NCBI GenBank assembly: GCA_030745875.1
Contig: JASLNT010000047.1
Location: 1-40,007 of the forward strand
Length of the DNA: 40,007 nucleotides
Direction: 5' to 3'
Source: Phycisphaerae bacterium
GTDB taxonomy: Bacteria > Planctomycetota > Phycisphaerae > SM23-33
The translations under genes and the position numbers were made by a program. The notes beneath the pieces are model-generated. The model worked only from the letters and a program-made list of their open reading frames with translations. It was not told the DNA's origin and made no database searches. Positions 18,198 through 26,489 of the stretch are shown one piece after another. Positions within the stretch are counted from its first letter, which is position 1, and the number at the start of each line of letters is the position of its first letter.

Positions 18198-18504
18198 TAC
18201 GCTCGACTCCCGTTAGTTCCGGTGCTGATACGATTATGAATAATCGATGTCGATTGGCAATGGGCAATTGGCCTCGTTGCGCATCCGGGCTGAGACGATG
18301 CCCAATTTTCTGTTTCATTATTCCGGGCTCCAATTCCGACAAATTGGTGCTCGAGTGCTACACTTACACTGGTGCGTGAATCTCGGCTTGCAGCGAGTTC
18401 CTCTGCCCGTGACAGCAACGGATGAACAACTTCAGAGGTCCTCGCATCCGGGCTTGTCGTATCCGGTTGTGTTCAGGAACTCTTATGGAAATAAGGAGCC
18501 CATC
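18198..18504. other. Intergenic region between divergent genes with a palindrome
   Basis: CGATTAT (18231-18237) and ATAATCG (18240-18246) form a perfect 7-bp dyad with a 2-bp spacer, a possible operator. A 23-bp sequence at 18251-18273 recurs at 21449-21471 with two mismatches. Promoters for either gene could not be assigned with confidence. Confidence 0.45.
18251..18273. repeat. 23-bp dispersed repeat, copy 1 (core CAATGGGCAAT)
   Basis: Matches 21449-21471 at 21 of 23 positions, in the same orientation. Both copies lie in intergenic DNA on either side of the YDxxG gene and its neighbour. Confidence 0.5.
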
Positions 18505-20955
18505 ATGAATACGAAAGTATACATGTTCGTAGTGATCGCCCTTGTTGGTTTCTCATGCCTTATGACGCCCGCGGGGGCTTATGGGCAGGTGACCGTGAAG
18601 TATTCCGACGAGGCGCAGAATGTCATCAATGATTCCCTGTCTCAAGCCGAGATCCAAAAACTGATTAACGACGGGCTCAAGGAAATGGGCAAGAAGAACC
18701 CTGCGGCGAAGGATTTGTACGACAGCAAGCAGACCATTAAGATCCTCTGCGTCGAAGAGCCCGCCGCCAAGAAACTCGGGTTCAAGCCTACTCCTCCCAT
18801 TGCAGGTGTTCTTGTAGGCGGATTCGCCGAGACCAAGGGTGACTTCCTCAATAACGGTAAGCCCAAACCGGGCGGGACCGTCTACATCGCCGTTGACTGC
18901 GGCCGATTGAAGCTGTTCGGTTGGTGGAGAGTATTTGACCATCCGGGAGGCAGGCAAAAGATGTGGAATGTGCTGGTCCACGAGTTGTTGCACGCCACCA
19001 ACTCTGCGCGCAAGCACCCGCCGGATAAACTGACCGTGTACGAGACCTGGATTCAGGCGTTCAACCGTTCAATCAGGAAGGCTCGTATGCAAGCCGCATC
19101 AAGATACTTCCAGTTGCAGCGAGACAGGAAGAAAACCAAAACCACCACCAGGCCCAAGAACAAGGAAGTCTCGATGCGTCTGCCCCGATGGCCCGGCGGG
19201 GGGTTGGTCTGCAGTTTTGTTCCGTCAGGCAGGAACTACGGTGATATTGGGGATCTTTCGATCACCAATACGACGGATCTGGCGATCGTTGTAACTGTCC
19301 GCGAGGGCCTGCTCCTCGACAGCACCGATCCCGGCGTGCAGGATTTGTATATCGCCGTCGTTCCAACGATCGTTACACTTTCCGGGGCGAAAGAACTCAA
19401 CAGACCGATCACCGTTCGCGCGCACGCGACATACACCATCAAGCACATCCCCGGTTTCTGCCCCGACTTTGAGCTGGCTCCGCCTGCTCGGGGCGCGGCG
19501 GACATCTATACGATCAGACCGCCCGACGAGAAGTCCAGGGCGCTTATTGCGACGGTGCGCGCCGCCAGGGAGTTTGACGTCGGAAGCATGAAGCTGAAGG
19601 TTTTCGGACCGGACAAGGCCCGGGAAATGCTCTGTCAGAGCGCCGTCTGGGTCGTGGACAGCCAAACCGACCAGGTCAAGGGAAATGAGGTCACCGGTGA
19701 AGTTCTGGTGACGCGTTATTGGAAGACTTTTGAACTGTCGGCGAGAGAGAAACTCGAAAAACTGCCCCAGGCCGATCGCAAAGCCGCAGAAACCACAGTC
19801 AAAATCGATATCAGGAAGATCGTCGCGGCGACAGCTTTTCTAGCCAAGAACAGGCCGGACGGCGGCGGAAATAAGTACGATAAGAACGGATACGACAAGG
19901 ACGGATACGATCGATCCGGATACAATATCTACGGTTACGACAAACGCGGATACAACCGGAGCGGGTTCGATAAGGATGGGTACGATCGCGACGGATACAA
20001 CGGATACGGTTACGACAAGGGCGGATACAACCGCTGGGGACGAGACAGGTTCGGAAGGACCCGAGGCCGGGGGATGGGGGGAACCAAGTACGACAAGGAC
20101 GGGTACGATCGATACGGATACGACAGGAACGGATTCAACAGAAAGGGAACGCACAAGAACGGGACAAAATACGGCGCCTTCGGAGCCCGCACCGAATTCG
20201 GTTGGTCCTACGGAAAGTTATACGACAAGGATGGATACGACAAGGACGGATACGACAGAAACGGATTCGGAAAGGACGGGTACGATAAGTACGGGTACGA
20301 CAAGAACGGATACGATCATAACGGTTTCGACAAGACCGGAAAGCATAAGGATACGGGAACCAAATACGACAAGAATGGCTTCGACAGCAGGTACAGGCAC
20401 AAGAACGGTACGGATTACGATGACGACGGGTACAATCGAAACGGCTTCGACAGGAAGGGAAAGCACAGGAACGGTACGATGTACGATGATGACGGTTACG
20501 ACGCCAGTGCGTTCGACAAGGATGGATACTCAAGGGACGGATTCGATCGCAACAGATTCGACAGAACGGGCAAACACACCGGGACCGGAACCAAGTGGGA
20601 TTACGGCGGTTTCGACAAGAAAGGGAAGAACAGGGACACCGGTACGAAATTTGACAAAGACGGATACGATCAGCGAGGGTTTGACAAGAACGGCCGGAAT
20701 CGTTGGGGCTACGATAAGGACGGATACGACAACAAGGGCTTCAACGAGAAGGGACACCACAAGGACACCGGTACGAAATATAACGATCGTGGATTCGACA
20801 GGGACGGAAAGCACGAGAACGGGACCAGATACGATGACGACGGATACGACAAGTGGGGATACGACAAGAGCGGAAACCACATGGACCCCAACCGGCCGCC
20901 CAATCCGCACAGACCGCCCCCAAAGAAACCGCCCACAGGTCATGTGGAAGGTTGA
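18505..20955 (+). CDS. Secreted HExxH protein with long YDxxG pentapeptide-repeat tail
   Basis: 816 residues from ATG 18505, chosen for AAGGAG (18493-18498) upstream and a signal peptide directly after it (MNTKVYMFVVIALVGFSCLMTPAGAYGQ). Residues about 30-200 form a small metalloprotein domain with H159-E160-L-L-H163 in a WNVLVHELLHATNS context and Glu180 as possible third zinc ligand, SprT/zincin-like by appearance. Residues about 230-440 are a beta-rich region of unknown type. From about 455 to 795 the chain is built of some forty YDxxG/FDxxG/YNxxG pentapeptides in blocks, broken by spacers such as KHKDTGTK and KHRNGT, and ends in a Pro-rich tail (PPNPHRPPPKKPP). I do not know this combination. 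The repeats look like a flexible, charged, metal- or wall-binding tail. Confidence 0.82.
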   Translation: MNTKVYMFVVIALVGFSCLMTPAGAYGQVTVKYSDEAQNVINDSLSQAEIQKLINDGLKEMGKKNPAAKDLYDSKQTIKILCVEEPAAKKLGFKPTPPIAGVLVGGFAETKGDFLNNGKPKPGGTVYIAVDCGRLKLFGWWRVFDHPGGRQKMWNVLVHELLHATNSARKHPPDKLTVYETWIQAFNRSIRKARMQAASRYFQLQRDRKKTKTTTRPKNKEVSMRLPRWPGGGLVCSFVPSGRNYGDIGDLSITNTTDLAIVVTVREGLLLDSTDPGVQDLYIAVVPTIVTLSGAKELNRPITVRAHATYTIKHIPGFCPDFELAPPARGAADIYTIRPPDEKSRALIATVRAAREFDVGSMKLKVFGPDKAREMLCQSAVWVVDSQTDQVKGNEVTGEVLVTRYWKTFELSAREKLEKLPQADRKAAETTVKIDIRKIVAATAFLAKNRPDGGGNKYDKNGYDKDGYDRSGYNIYGYDKRGYNRSGFDKDGYDRDGYNGYGYDKGGYNRWGRDRFGRTRGRGMGGTKYDKDGYDRYGYDRNGFNRKGTHKNGTKYGAFGARTEFGWSYGKLYDKDGYDKDGYDRNGFGKDGYDKYGYDKNGYDHNGFDKTGKHKDTGTKYDKNGFDSRYRHKNGTDYDDDGYNRNGFDRKGKHRNGTMYDDDGYDASAFDKDGYSRDGFDRNRFDRTGKHTGTGTKWDYGGFDKKGKNRDTGTKFDKDGYDQRGFDKNGRNRWGYDKDGYDNKGFNEKGHHKDTGTKYNDRGFDRDGKHENGTRYDDDGYDKWGYDKSGNHMDPNRPPNPHRPPPKKPPTGHVEG
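19867..20877 (+). repeat. Degenerate 15-bp tandem repeat array coding YDxxG
   Basis: Units are variants of TACGACAAGGACGGA. Three main blocks are separated by GRGMGGTK-like and FGARTEFGWSYGK segments. The Y, D and G codons vary little while the two x codons vary, so selection on the peptide is likely. Confidence 0.85.
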
Positions 20956-21072
20956 GCATCCTCGCCCAGCGCCGGTGAACTGGACGCCGACTGGGTCTTG
21001 GGCGGCTTCTTGGGCTGTCTCTAGTCCGATTGCGGGATCAGAACGGATAGACGACTTGTCGTTTGTGCTCGC

Positions 21073-21366
21073 CTATATCAATCCATCTTCCGACAGTTTG
21101 CCGATAAGCTTGCGCGCATAGTCGGACAAAGCTCCTGTAGGCTCCAGGGCGATGTACTTCTTGTAGGCTGCGATGGCTTGGGCGTACCGTTGGGCTTCAT
21201 AATGGTCTTCAGCCTGTTTGCGGCGCGCCTCAGCTTCAGCATCTTTCTTGTTAGTCGCCTTCCGGTCCTCGTTGGAATTGCATCCGCCCGGGAATGCGGT
21301 CAGTGCGATAAGCGTACAACTCGCAACAAAAGAGCAAATCCGCAATTGCCTTGATTCTCCGTTCAT
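21073..21366 (-). CDS. Small lipoprotein with TPR-like helices
   Basis: 97 residues. A lipoprotein signal ends in the lipobox-like FPGGC (Cys29). The mature part begins with a charged helix (EDRKATNKKDAEAEARRKQAED) and continues with one TPR-like unit (HYEAQRYAQAIAAYKKYIALEP) and a shorter helix. It is probably an anchored adaptor in the envelope. There is no clear ribosome-binding site before the ATG at 21366, so the start is uncertain. It is convergent with the YDxxG gene, which ends 117 bp away. Confidence 0.6.
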   Translation of the reverse strand: MNGESRQLRICSFVASCTLIALTAFPGGCNSNEDRKATNKKDAEAEARRKQAEDHYEAQRYAQAIAAYKKYIALEPTGALSDYARKLIGKLSEDGLI

Positions 21367-21448
21367 ATATCACGTAGTCGGTTTGGCGAGAGGACCGCGA
21401 CTATCCTTTGTCACATTGTTGATACTGTGATTATGGGAGACGGGGTGG

Positions 21449-21471
21449 CGATTGACAATGGGCAATCGGCC
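21449..21471. repeat. 23-bp dispersed repeat, copy 2
   Basis: Second copy of the sequence at 18251-18273, differing at two positions. Confidence 0.5.
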
Positions 21472-21505
21472 GGAGGCGGGGCGTACTATTCGAGTTTTGT
21501 TGAGG

Positions 21506-21640
21506 CTACGCTCTGACGCGTCGTCTGAATACCGCCAAGCCGCCTATCGCCGACAGTGTAATCGTTGCCGGTTCAGGGATGGTAAGCATCGTATGATCCG
21601 TCGGCAGGTGCTGTGTGAGTGCTATTAGTTTCCAGACCGA
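21506..21640 (-). pseudogene. Orphan PEP-CTERM tail, remnant of a lost surface-protein gene
   Basis: The minus strand encodes a complete sorting tail, TIPEPATITLSAIGGLAVFRRR, ending in a stop at 21506. The frame upstream reads VWKLIALTQHLPTDHTML and then runs into the end of the neighbouring membrane-protein gene without any signal peptide or repeat. The frame can open at an ATG at 21688 for 60 residues, but that start sits inside the other gene. The simplest reading is the 3' stump of a deleted PEP-CTERM gene. Confidence 0.6.
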
Positions 21641-21656
21641 TGCGTTTACGGGTTGA

Positions 21657-21962
21657 CTATTGTGGATCGTCGGAGTCCTCCCGTTCACTATCGTCGCAGG
21701 TGCGTTCTCTTCTCACCGGATCGAACATATGCTGTATGCCGTGAGCACATAAGCCCACGCCCAGCAGGACCAGCGGGGTGATGAGGAAAATCGGATTCCA
21801 TTCCTCAGTCATGACTTGATAAACCATCCAAATAATACCGAGAGCAAGTACAACCGCGCACAGAACCCTGACCCATGCCCGTTCGGACAGGACCAGGCCG
21901 ATCACCGCCAGGACATAAACCCCGCCGGGCCACCTTGCTCCAAGCGCCAATATCTCATCCAT
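21657..21962 (-). CDS. Small membrane protein of unknown function
   Basis: 101 residues with three hydrophobic helices (about 12-27, 29-48, 57-76) and a charged, acidic C-terminus (RRERTCDDSEREDSDDPQ). No family recognised. The ATG at 21962 lacks a convincing ribosome-binding site. It overlaps the longest possible frame of the PEP-CTERM remnant by 32 bp. Confidence 0.5.
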   Translation of the reverse strand: MDEILALGARWPGGVYVLAVIGLVLSERAWVRVLCAVVLALGIIWMVYQVMTEEWNPIFLITPLVLLGVGLCAHGIQHMFDPVRRERTCDDSEREDSDDPQ

Positions 21963-22279
21963 GTGCTGTTATCGCCTGTCGGAATCTCGCGACCTGTGCG
22001 GTCCGGATATGGAACGATAGTAATACACGAAGATCGCGCTCGCAAGAGCCCCGGGCATTCAGAAGATCATGCGCCGCTGATATTAGCTCTTGCGCTGAAA
22101 GGCGTTTGCGATCATAATGCGTTTTCGGGGCGACTTCCGCACAACCGCTTGCGGCTTAGCTAGGCTGTTTTCAATGGCGATTCGGCGTGTTTTCTCGCGT
22201 TTGCGATATATCGGGGCTTAGTCGGGGGCGAAAGCATTTGCGGCCGGACGCTGCGGCGCGGTAAGGTGATGGCGACGCC
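21963..22279. other. Divergent intergenic region upstream of fumarase
   Basis: It contains a 9-bp inverted repeat, CGCAAGAGC (22041-22049) and GCTCTTGCG (22086-22094), and a weak promoter candidate TTGCGC (22090-22095), 17 bp, CATAAT (22113-22118) reading toward fumarase. No coding frame is convincing. Confidence 0.35.
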
Positions 22280-23122
22280 ATGAAAGACATCCAATACAAT
22301 ACGATAGTCGCCGCCGTGCGCGATATGTGCATTCGCGGGTGTACGCTCGCCGACCCGCGCGTGGTCGACGCACTGGCTGCGGGGCGGGGGAATGAAGCTA
22401 GTGAGCTGGCGGCGACGATTCTGAAGCAGATCGAGGAAAACGCGCAAATCGCCGGCCGGACGGGGCTGCCTTTGTGTCAGGACACCGGATTGGCGGTGTT
22501 CTTCGTTGCGCTGGGCGGTGACGTGCGGATCGTGGGCGGGGAACTGATCGATGCGATAAACCAGGGCGTAGCCGACGGGTATCGCGACGGGTATCTGCGC
22601 AAGTCGGTGGTGACTGATCCCGTGCGGAGGACGAATACGGGCGATAATACGCCCGCGATAGTCCACGTGCGCCCGGCGCCCGGCGACCAGTTGCATATAC
22701 GCTACGCAGCCAAGGGCGGGGGCAGCGAAAATATGAGCCGCATAGCGATGCTGAAACCGGCTGACGGGATCGAGGGGGTCAAGGATTTCGTGGTCGACAC
22801 CGTATCGCGGGCCGGCGGGAATCCGTGCCCTCCGCTTGTGGTCGGCGTGGGGATCGGGGGTGATTTCGAGCAGTGCGCTGTAATGTCCAAAGAAGCGATA
22901 TTCCGCCCGCTGGGCGATCCGAGCAGCGATGAATTCTACGCGGGCGTTGAGGCTGAGTTGCTGGAGCGGATTAACTCGCTCGGCGTCGGGCCGATGGGGC
23001 TGGGCGGGTCGACTACGGCGCTGGCGGTGCATATACTCACCGCACCGTGCCATATCGCCTCGCTGCCTGTGGCGGTGAACTTGAACTGCCATTCGTCGCG
23101 ACACGAGGAGGTGCGGTTGTGA
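22280..23122 (+). CDS. Class I fumarate hydratase (or tartrate dehydratase) alpha subunit
   Basis: 280 residues. The family's three cluster-binding Cys are visible: Cys66 in LPLCQDTG, Cys199 in GIGGDFEQCA and Cys270 in NLNCHSSRH, which hold an oxygen-sensitive 4Fe-4S cluster. Other landmarks are AAKGGGSENMSR and GPMGLGGSTTALAVHI. With the beta subunit it interconverts fumarate and malate; L-tartrate dehydratase looks alike and cannot be excluded from sequence alone. AAGGTGA lies 11 bases before the ATG. Its stop overlaps the beta start by 4 bp. Confidence 0.92.
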   Translation: MKDIQYNTIVAAVRDMCIRGCTLADPRVVDALAAGRGNEASELAATILKQIEENAQIAGRTGLPLCQDTGLAVFFVALGGDVRIVGGELIDAINQGVADGYRDGYLRKSVVTDPVRRTNTGDNTPAIVHVRPAPGDQLHIRYAAKGGGSENMSRIAMLKPADGIEGVKDFVVDTVSRAGGNPCPPLVVGVGIGGDFEQCAVMSKEAIFRPLGDPSSDEFYAGVEAELLERINSLGVGPMGLGGSTTALAVHILTAPCHIASLPVAVNLNCHSSRHEEVRL

Positions 23123-23652
23123 GCGGTCCGATGCGAATAGACTTACCGCTGACACGCGACAAGGCGCGCTCGCTCCAGGCCGGGCAAGTGGTTGAACTGT
23201 TCGGTGAAATGTACACCGCCCGCGACGCGGCCCACCAGCGTCTGATCGACCTGATCTACAGCGGAGGCGAGCTTCCCGTGGACCTGACGGACATAACGAT
23301 CTACTACGTGGGTCCCACGCCCGCGCCTCAGGGCGCCGCGATCGGATCGGCGGGTCCCACGTCCAGCTATCGGATGGACCCATACGCGCCGCTGCTGATC
23401 GCGCGAGGGCAGACCGGGATGATAGGCAAGGGTCCGCGCGGTCCGGAAGTTCTGACCGCAATGCGCGAGCACGGTGCGGTCTACTTTGCAGCCGTCGGCG
23501 GGGCTGCGGCGCTGATCGGGCAGTCGATAAAATCGTACGAAATAGTCGCATACGAAGATCTCGGAGCCGAAGCCTTGGCGCGAATTACGGTCGAAGGCTT
23601 TCCGTGCATCGTCGCCCAGGACAGCGTCGGCGGGGATCTTTACCAGCGTTAA
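23119..23652 (+). CDS. Class I fumarate hydratase beta subunit
   Basis: 177 residues from GTG 23119, with GAGGAGG (23105-23111) seven bases upstream; an in-frame ATG at 23047 lies inside the alpha gene and is rejected. Family landmarks are GEMYTARDAAHQRL, YVGPTPA, GSAGPTSSYRMD, MIGKGPRG and the C-terminal FPCIVAQDSVGGDLY. It forms the second half of the two-subunit fumarase; in one-chain class I enzymes these parts are fused. Overlap with alpha (GTGA) implies coupled translation, and nadB follows after 20 bp. Confidence 0.92.
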   Translation: MSGPMRIDLPLTRDKARSLQAGQVVELFGEMYTARDAAHQRLIDLIYSGGELPVDLTDITIYYVGPTPAPQGAAIGSAGPTSSYRMDPYAPLLIARGQTGMIGKGPRGPEVLTAMREHGAVYFAAVGGAAALIGQSIKSYEIVAYEDLGAEALARITVEGFPCIVAQDSVGGDLYQR

Positions 23653-23672
23653 CTTTGCATGGAACCTGAGAT

Positions 23673-25319
23673 ATGGACGGACCCTACCTTCAACGCCGTT
23701 TCCTGGTCAGCTTCGCCAGCCGCAAGCTCCCGCATATCTTCACCGACGTGCTGGTGGTGGGCTCGGGTGCGGCCGGGATGCGCGCGGCGATCGAAGCCAG
23801 CGGCGCCGGAAGCGTGATTGTCCTGACGAAGGGTGAGCTTCGCGACTCCAACACTTACAACGCCCAGGGCGGTCTTGCGGCGGTGCTGGATGCGTCTGAC
23901 ACAATCGAAAGCCATCTCGCCGACACGATTGAAGCCGGAAGGGGGATGTGCGACGAGGCGGTGATCCGTCGCGTGATCGAGGCCGCTCCGCATTGCATTC
24001 GCGAAATGTACGAACAGGGCCTGGAGTTCGATTCATCCGGTCAGGATCTGGCGCTGGGGCGAGAGGGCGGGCACAGCGCCTCGCGGATAGTACACGCCGC
24101 CGGCGACGCCTCAGGACGCGTTCTGGTGGACTTCCTGGCCGGGCGCATCGCCGCCTGCGAAGAAATCAAGGTGTTCGAAGACTGTTTTGCGATCGATCTG
24201 GTGACCGACCCGCCCGAAGGCGGTTCGGAGTCCCGCTGCATCGGAGCCCTGACGTATAATCCTCGCTACGGGCTGCAGATGATCCACGCGCGGCGGACGA
24301 TACTAGCCGCCGGGGGAAGCGGGATGCTGTGGCGCGAGACGTCTAATCCGCCCGGAGCCACAGCCGATGCGATTGCCCTGGCGTTCCGGGCGGGTGTTAC
24401 GATATCCGACGTCGAGATGATGCAGTTTCATCCGACCACTCTGTACATCGCCGGTTCGTCGCGGTCTCTGATCTCCGAGGCCGTTCGAGGCGAGGGAGCG
24501 TACCTGGTCGACCGAAACGGCGAGCGTTTCATGCCCGACTGCCACGAACTTGCCGAACTGGCTCCTCGCGATACGGTCAGCCGGGCGATACTCACGCGCA
24601 TGCGTGAAACCGGATCGACGCACGTTTTTCTGGACGTTCGTCACATCGGAGGGAAGGCTTTCTCCGACCGTTTCCCGCAGATCAATCAGCAGTGCAAATC
24701 GTTCGGGATAGATCCCGGTTGCGATCTTATACCGGTGCATCCGGCGGCTCATTACATGATCGGCGGGGCAAGTGTCGACATGGACGGTCGGACATCCGTC
24801 GAGGGCTTGCTGGCTTGCGGAGAAGCCGCCTGCACGGGCATGCACGGAGCCAATCGCCTGGCGTCCAACAGCCTCACCGAAGCGCTGGTTTTGGGGCGTC
24901 AGTGCGGTAGGCTGGCCGGTGAAATCGCATCGTCGGGGCAGGGACGCTCGGATGCTCCGGATATCGACTGGATGAATGAGAAATCCGAGCGTACGGAACT
25001 GGATCTTTCGGATATTCGCAGTTCGCTGCGTTCGGTTATGTGGCGCAACGTGGGACTGTTTCGGCGTCGCGGGCGTCTGGAGGAAACTCTGGAGATCATC
25101 GCCTTCTGGGGCAGGTACGTTCTGGACAAGGAATTCTACGACCCCGCCGGTTGGGAAGCGCAGAATATGCTGACCGCATCGTACGTAATAAGCCGCTTCG
25201 CACTGCGCAGAACCGAGACTCGGGGCGTACACTGTCGTGAAGATTATCCGGAAACCGACCCAAGCTGGGCCAGACACCAAACCGCCCGCAGAACCGACGA
25301 GGAGCTTGTCATCGAGTGA
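23673..25319 (+). CDS. nadB: L-aspartate oxidase
   Basis: 548 residues. The FAD-binding start is DVLVVGSGAAGMRAAIEA, followed by NTYNAQGGLAAVL. The NadB signature set is GREGGHSASRIVHAAGDASG, EMMQFHPTTLY, GERFMPDCHELAELAPRDTVSRAI and GEAACTGMHGANRLASNSL. The enzyme oxidises L-aspartate to iminoaspartate, the first step of NAD synthesis, using oxygen or fumarate as acceptor. Related flavoproteins SdhA and FrdA differ in the Asp-oxidase-type ELAELAPRD segment. Lying 20 bp after fumarase, it may share a transcript; fumarase would remove or supply fumarate. No nadA or nadC is in the window. Confidence 0.9.
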   Translation: MDGPYLQRRFLVSFASRKLPHIFTDVLVVGSGAAGMRAAIEASGAGSVIVLTKGELRDSNTYNAQGGLAAVLDASDTIESHLADTIEAGRGMCDEAVIRRVIEAAPHCIREMYEQGLEFDSSGQDLALGREGGHSASRIVHAAGDASGRVLVDFLAGRIAACEEIKVFEDCFAIDLVTDPPEGGSESRCIGALTYNPRYGLQMIHARRTILAAGGSGMLWRETSNPPGATADAIALAFRAGVTISDVEMMQFHPTTLYIAGSSRSLISEAVRGEGAYLVDRNGERFMPDCHELAELAPRDTVSRAILTRMRETGSTHVFLDVRHIGGKAFSDRFPQINQQCKSFGIDPGCDLIPVHPAAHYMIGGASVDMDGRTSVEGLLACGEAACTGMHGANRLASNSLTEALVLGRQCGRLAGEIASSGQGRSDAPDIDWMNEKSERTELDLSDIRSSLRSVMWRNVGLFRRRGRLEETLEIIAFWGRYVLDKEFYDPAGWEAQNMLTASYVISRFALRRTETRGVHCREDYPETDPSWARHQTARRTDEELVIE

Positions 25320-25335
25320 TGTCGGCGGATATATT
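25306..25335 (+). promoter_or_regulatory. Promoter candidate for the M48 lipoprotein gene
   Basis: TTGTCA (25306-25311), 18 bp spacer and TATATT (25330-25335), overlapping the last codons of nadB and 39 bp before the next ATG. Confidence 0.4.
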
Positions 25336-25373
25336 GTATAAAAACAACGGTAAGTAATCCGAAAGGAGTCGTC

Positions 25374-26252
25374 ATGGCTGTCGCAAATAGAAGGAATATC
25401 GCTCTACTACTGCTGGTTTCGATCATCCTGCCCACGGCTGGGGGATGCAGCACTAATCCGGTGACCGGGAAATCGGAGTTGATCATGATCCCGACATCGC
25501 AGGAGATTGCGATGGGTCTCCAAGCCGCCCCACAGGTTGAAACCCAGTTCGGCGGACCGGTTGCCGACACCATTCTGCAGGCGTATATCCAACGCGTCGG
25601 GAAAAAAGTAGCCGCCGTAGCCGACCGGGAAATGCCCTACGATTTCACGCTCGTAAACTCCGAGATTCCAAACGCATTTGCGCTTCCGGGCGGGAAGATA
25701 TTCATTACCGCCGGGCTCATGTCCAGAATGACAAACGAGCAGCAGCTTGCTGCCGTGCTGGGCCATGAGATCGTGCATGTGGCGGCGAAACACGGAGTAA
25801 AAGGCATGCAGCGCGGCGTCGGAGCCTCAGTGTTGGTCGAAATCGCCGGAGCCGCCGCCGGAGCCGACAAAGCCGCCGCCGCAAAAGCCGCCTCCAAGGT
25901 CGCCGCATCCATGGTAACGATGAAATACGGGCGGAATGACGAATACGAATCCGACAAGTACGGAATGAAATACATGACCAAGGCGGGGTATAACCCCTGG
26001 GGAATGGTCGAGTTGCTCACAATACTGCTGAATCTGTCGGAAAAGGAGCCCGGAGCGCTCGCGGCGATGTTCCAGACCCACCCGCTGAGCAGTCAGAGAA
26101 TCGCGGCGGTCAAGGCGAATATCGCCGACGACCCCATGTATCGGGGTTATTCGCCTGTTGCGGCGGACCCAAATACTGCGCAATTCGTCGGTATGCACAA
26201 ACGCCTGCTGAAGCATGCAACGTTTAAATCCGCCCCGCAGCCGAAACAATAG
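25374..26252 (+). CDS. M48-family zinc metallopeptidase lipoprotein
   Basis: 292 residues, ATG after AAAGGAG. A lipoprotein signal ends AGGC (Cys25). The peptidase domain has H131-E132-I-V-H135 and Glu190 in NDEYESDKYG, the M48 zinc ligands, and FALPGGKIFITAGL before the active site, as in BepA/Oma1-type periplasmic peptidases. These degrade or help fold envelope proteins. The insert of Ala/Lys (about 155-180) is low complexity. It is probably transcribed alone. Confidence 0.9.
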   Translation: MAVANRRNIALLLLVSIILPTAGGCSTNPVTGKSELIMIPTSQEIAMGLQAAPQVETQFGGPVADTILQAYIQRVGKKVAAVADREMPYDFTLVNSEIPNAFALPGGKIFITAGLMSRMTNEQQLAAVLGHEIVHVAAKHGVKGMQRGVGASVLVEIAGAAAGADKAAAAKAASKVAASMVTMKYGRNDEYESDKYGMKYMTKAGYNPWGMVELLTILLNLSEKEPGALAAMFQTHPLSSQRIAAVKANIADDPMYRGYSPVAADPNTAQFVGMHKRLLKHATFKSAPQPKQ

Positions 26253-26400
26253 GGCTGCTGATCCGGGCGCGTTCGGATTGAACGGGCAAGCTGACCTGCG
26301 TTCTTCTAATCGCCAGGCGAAAAAAAATCCGGTCTTTTTAGTGGGATAATCTGTTGCGAGGCGTTTTTTTTCTCGCATCGTATCTCCGAACGTCTACAAT

Positions 26401-26419
26401 TACGTGTGAATGACACGTA
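26401..26419 (+). promoter_or_regulatory. Palindrome upstream of the vWA operon
   Basis: TACGTGT (26401-26407) and ACACGTA (26413-26419) form a perfect 7-bp dyad around GAATG. A TACAAT at 26394-26399 may be a -10 element beside it, without a good -35. The dyad could be an operator for the operon at 26490. Confidence 0.4.
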
Positions 26420-26489
26420 TTGGTCATCTCACTTGTGAAACTGTGGTTAAACACATTCTGGGGCCGTTTGTTGCTGAAAGGAAGTAGCA

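Noticed and set aside
19976..21121. Thr/Asp-rich frame on the plus strand and Val/Ser-rich frames on the minus strand across the repeat array
   Set aside because: The 15-bp periodicity keeps all frames open; only the YDxxG frame has a signal peptide and a ribosome-binding site.
22160..23551. 463-codon minus-strand frame over the fumarase genes
   Set aside because: It is the antisense of two well-recognised genes and its product is Arg-rich without any family pattern.
26364..26371. Run of eight T, considered as a terminator after the M48 gene
   Set aside because: No stable GC-rich stem precedes it on the plus strand.
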